Notes under the pieces: model-generated
Seen by the model: the letters and a program-made list of their open reading frames with translations, nothing else
Databases searched by the model: none
What the model was told of the DNA's origin: nothing
DNA from: Rhodospirillaceae bacterium
GTDB lineage: Bacteria; Pseudomonadota; Alphaproteobacteria; Dongiales; Dongiaceae
Length of the DNA stretch: 64,000 nucleotides
NCBI GenBank assembly: GCA_016712715.1
Contig: JADJQM010000001.1
Span: 558,001 to 622,000 of the forward strand
Reading direction: 5' to 3'
Shown here: positions 63,538-64,000 of the stretch, one piece after another
How positions within the stretch are numbered: position 1 is the first letter of the stretch
Layout: each line of letters opens with the position of its first letter
Made by a program: the position numbers and the translations under genes

Positions 63538-64000
63538 GTGACCGGCTACACATTGGCGCATTTCAGCGATCCGCATCTTGGCCCACTACCTGCCGCTGGG
63601 TGGCGGGAAATGGTCAACAAGCGCCTATCCGGCTTCTTCTCCTGGTCTCGCAATCGAGTGCATATCCATAAACCGGCCGTCCTGAAACTGCTCGTCGATG
63701 ATCTCCGGGCTCAGGCGCCAGACCACATCACGATCACCGGCGACCTTGTGAATATCTCGCTGCCGGCGGAATTTGCAGCGGCAGCGGATTGGCTGAAAAC
63801 AGTCGGCAATTCGGACAACGTCACGATTATCCCAGGCAATCACGACGCCTACGTTGATATGCCCTTTGCACAGTCCCTGGCGAAGTGGGCCGATTACATG
63901 AAGGGCGTGCGTGGACTGGATGCGGCAGAAACACCACCAACTGCCCATGACGACTTTCCTTTCATCCGCCGCCTCGGACCGATTGCCCTCATTGGCACTT
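63538..64000 (+). CDS. Metallophosphoesterase, 3' end missing
   Basis: GTG 63538, with ACGAGGA about 7 bases upstream, starts a frame open to the window end (154 residues seen). Calcineurin-like motifs are present: HFSDPHLG (D-x-H), TITGDLVN (GD) and IIPGNHDAY (GNH[DE]). Such enzymes hydrolyse phosphomonoesters or diesters. It is divergent from the head-group operon across 184 bases. A role as the phosphatase that removes a terminal phosphate from the ceramide head group is possible, by analogy to phosphatidylglycerophosphate phosphatase, but unproven. Confidence 0.85.
   Translation, partial: MTGYTLAHFSDPHLGPLPAAGWREMVNKRLSGFFSWSRNRVHIHKPAVLKLLVDDLRAQAPDHITITGDLVNISLPAEFAAAADWLKTVGNSDNVTIIPGNHDAYVDMPFAQSLAKWADYMKGVRGLDAAETPPTAHDDFPFIRRLGPIALIGT

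Noticed and set aside
1..64000. CRISPR arrays, insertion sequences, prophage, rRNA
   Set aside because: No regularly spaced repeats, transposase or integrase motifs, or rRNA stretches were found by reading.

Overview
The window is a GC-rich chromosomal segment of an alphaproteobacterium. The gene orders rlpA-dacA-tmk-holB-metG-tatD-MBL, sdhE-mfd beside divergent recG, and pbpC next to an alpha-2-macroglobulin gene are typical of that class. The mix of genes suggests a Rhodospirillales-like, non-rhizobial lineage; this placement is inference and no 16S gene is present. No CRISPR array, phage or insertion sequence was seen. One tRNA gene, tRNA-Ser(UGA), is present.

Layout. 1-3.1 kb: the end of a DUF429-like gene, RidA, glutathione-dependent formaldehyde-activating enzyme and a patatin-like lipoprotein. 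3.1-10.4 kb: a leftward housekeeping operon (rlpA, dacA, tmk, holB, metG, tatD, MBL hydrolase). 10.6-18.7 kb: a GMC dehydrogenase pair, glyoxalase I, a ribbon-helix-helix protein, tRNA-Ser, an M23 peptidase, a LysR/SMR divergent pair, two PAS_5-type proteins and an MsrQ-like haem membrane protein. 19-23.7 kb: an aminotransferase, an N,N-dimethylformamidase large-subunit homologue, a DsbA-like protein and an orphan of lower GC. 23.7-30.4 kb: mfd, sdhE, recG and DUF502. 30.5-44.4 kb: PAS_5, Sel1-repeat proteins, a second D,D-carboxypeptidase, a class III aminotransferase, PBP1C and alpha-2-macroglobulin. 44.6-55.4 kb: an envelope or lipid cluster (ELM1-like, CDP-alcohol phosphotransferase, 2OG-Fe(II) oxygenase, glycosyltransferase-like, two ABC half-exporters, a ParB-like protein and an unrecognised 666-residue protein). 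55.6-64 kb: a bacterial sphingolipid locus.

The sphingolipid locus is the most interesting part. A fatty-acyl ligase, a CerR-like reductase (internally deleted here), an acyl carrier protein and serine palmitoyltransferase lie on the plus strand. Opposite them is an operon of a CDP-alcohol phosphotransferase, a YegS/DAG-kinase-type lipid kinase, a Tam41-like cytidylyltransferase and a DinB protein, with a metallophosphoesterase diverging from it. Together they look like ceramide synthesis plus a head-group pathway that mirrors phosphatidylglycerol synthesis: ceramide, ceramide-1-phosphate, CDP-ceramide, then a phospho-alcohol ceramide. The CDP-ceramide step is a hypothesis. The three plus-oriented genes beside spt in Caulobacter (cpgABC) are the known comparison from memory.

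A major caveat is that at least ten genes, including recG and spt, carry single-base frameshifts in short runs. Two of them carry compensating pairs: one pair removes an ABC Walker A motif and the other removes a CDP-alcohol phosphotransferase motif. This pattern suggests residual sequencing or assembly indels rather than widespread gene decay.
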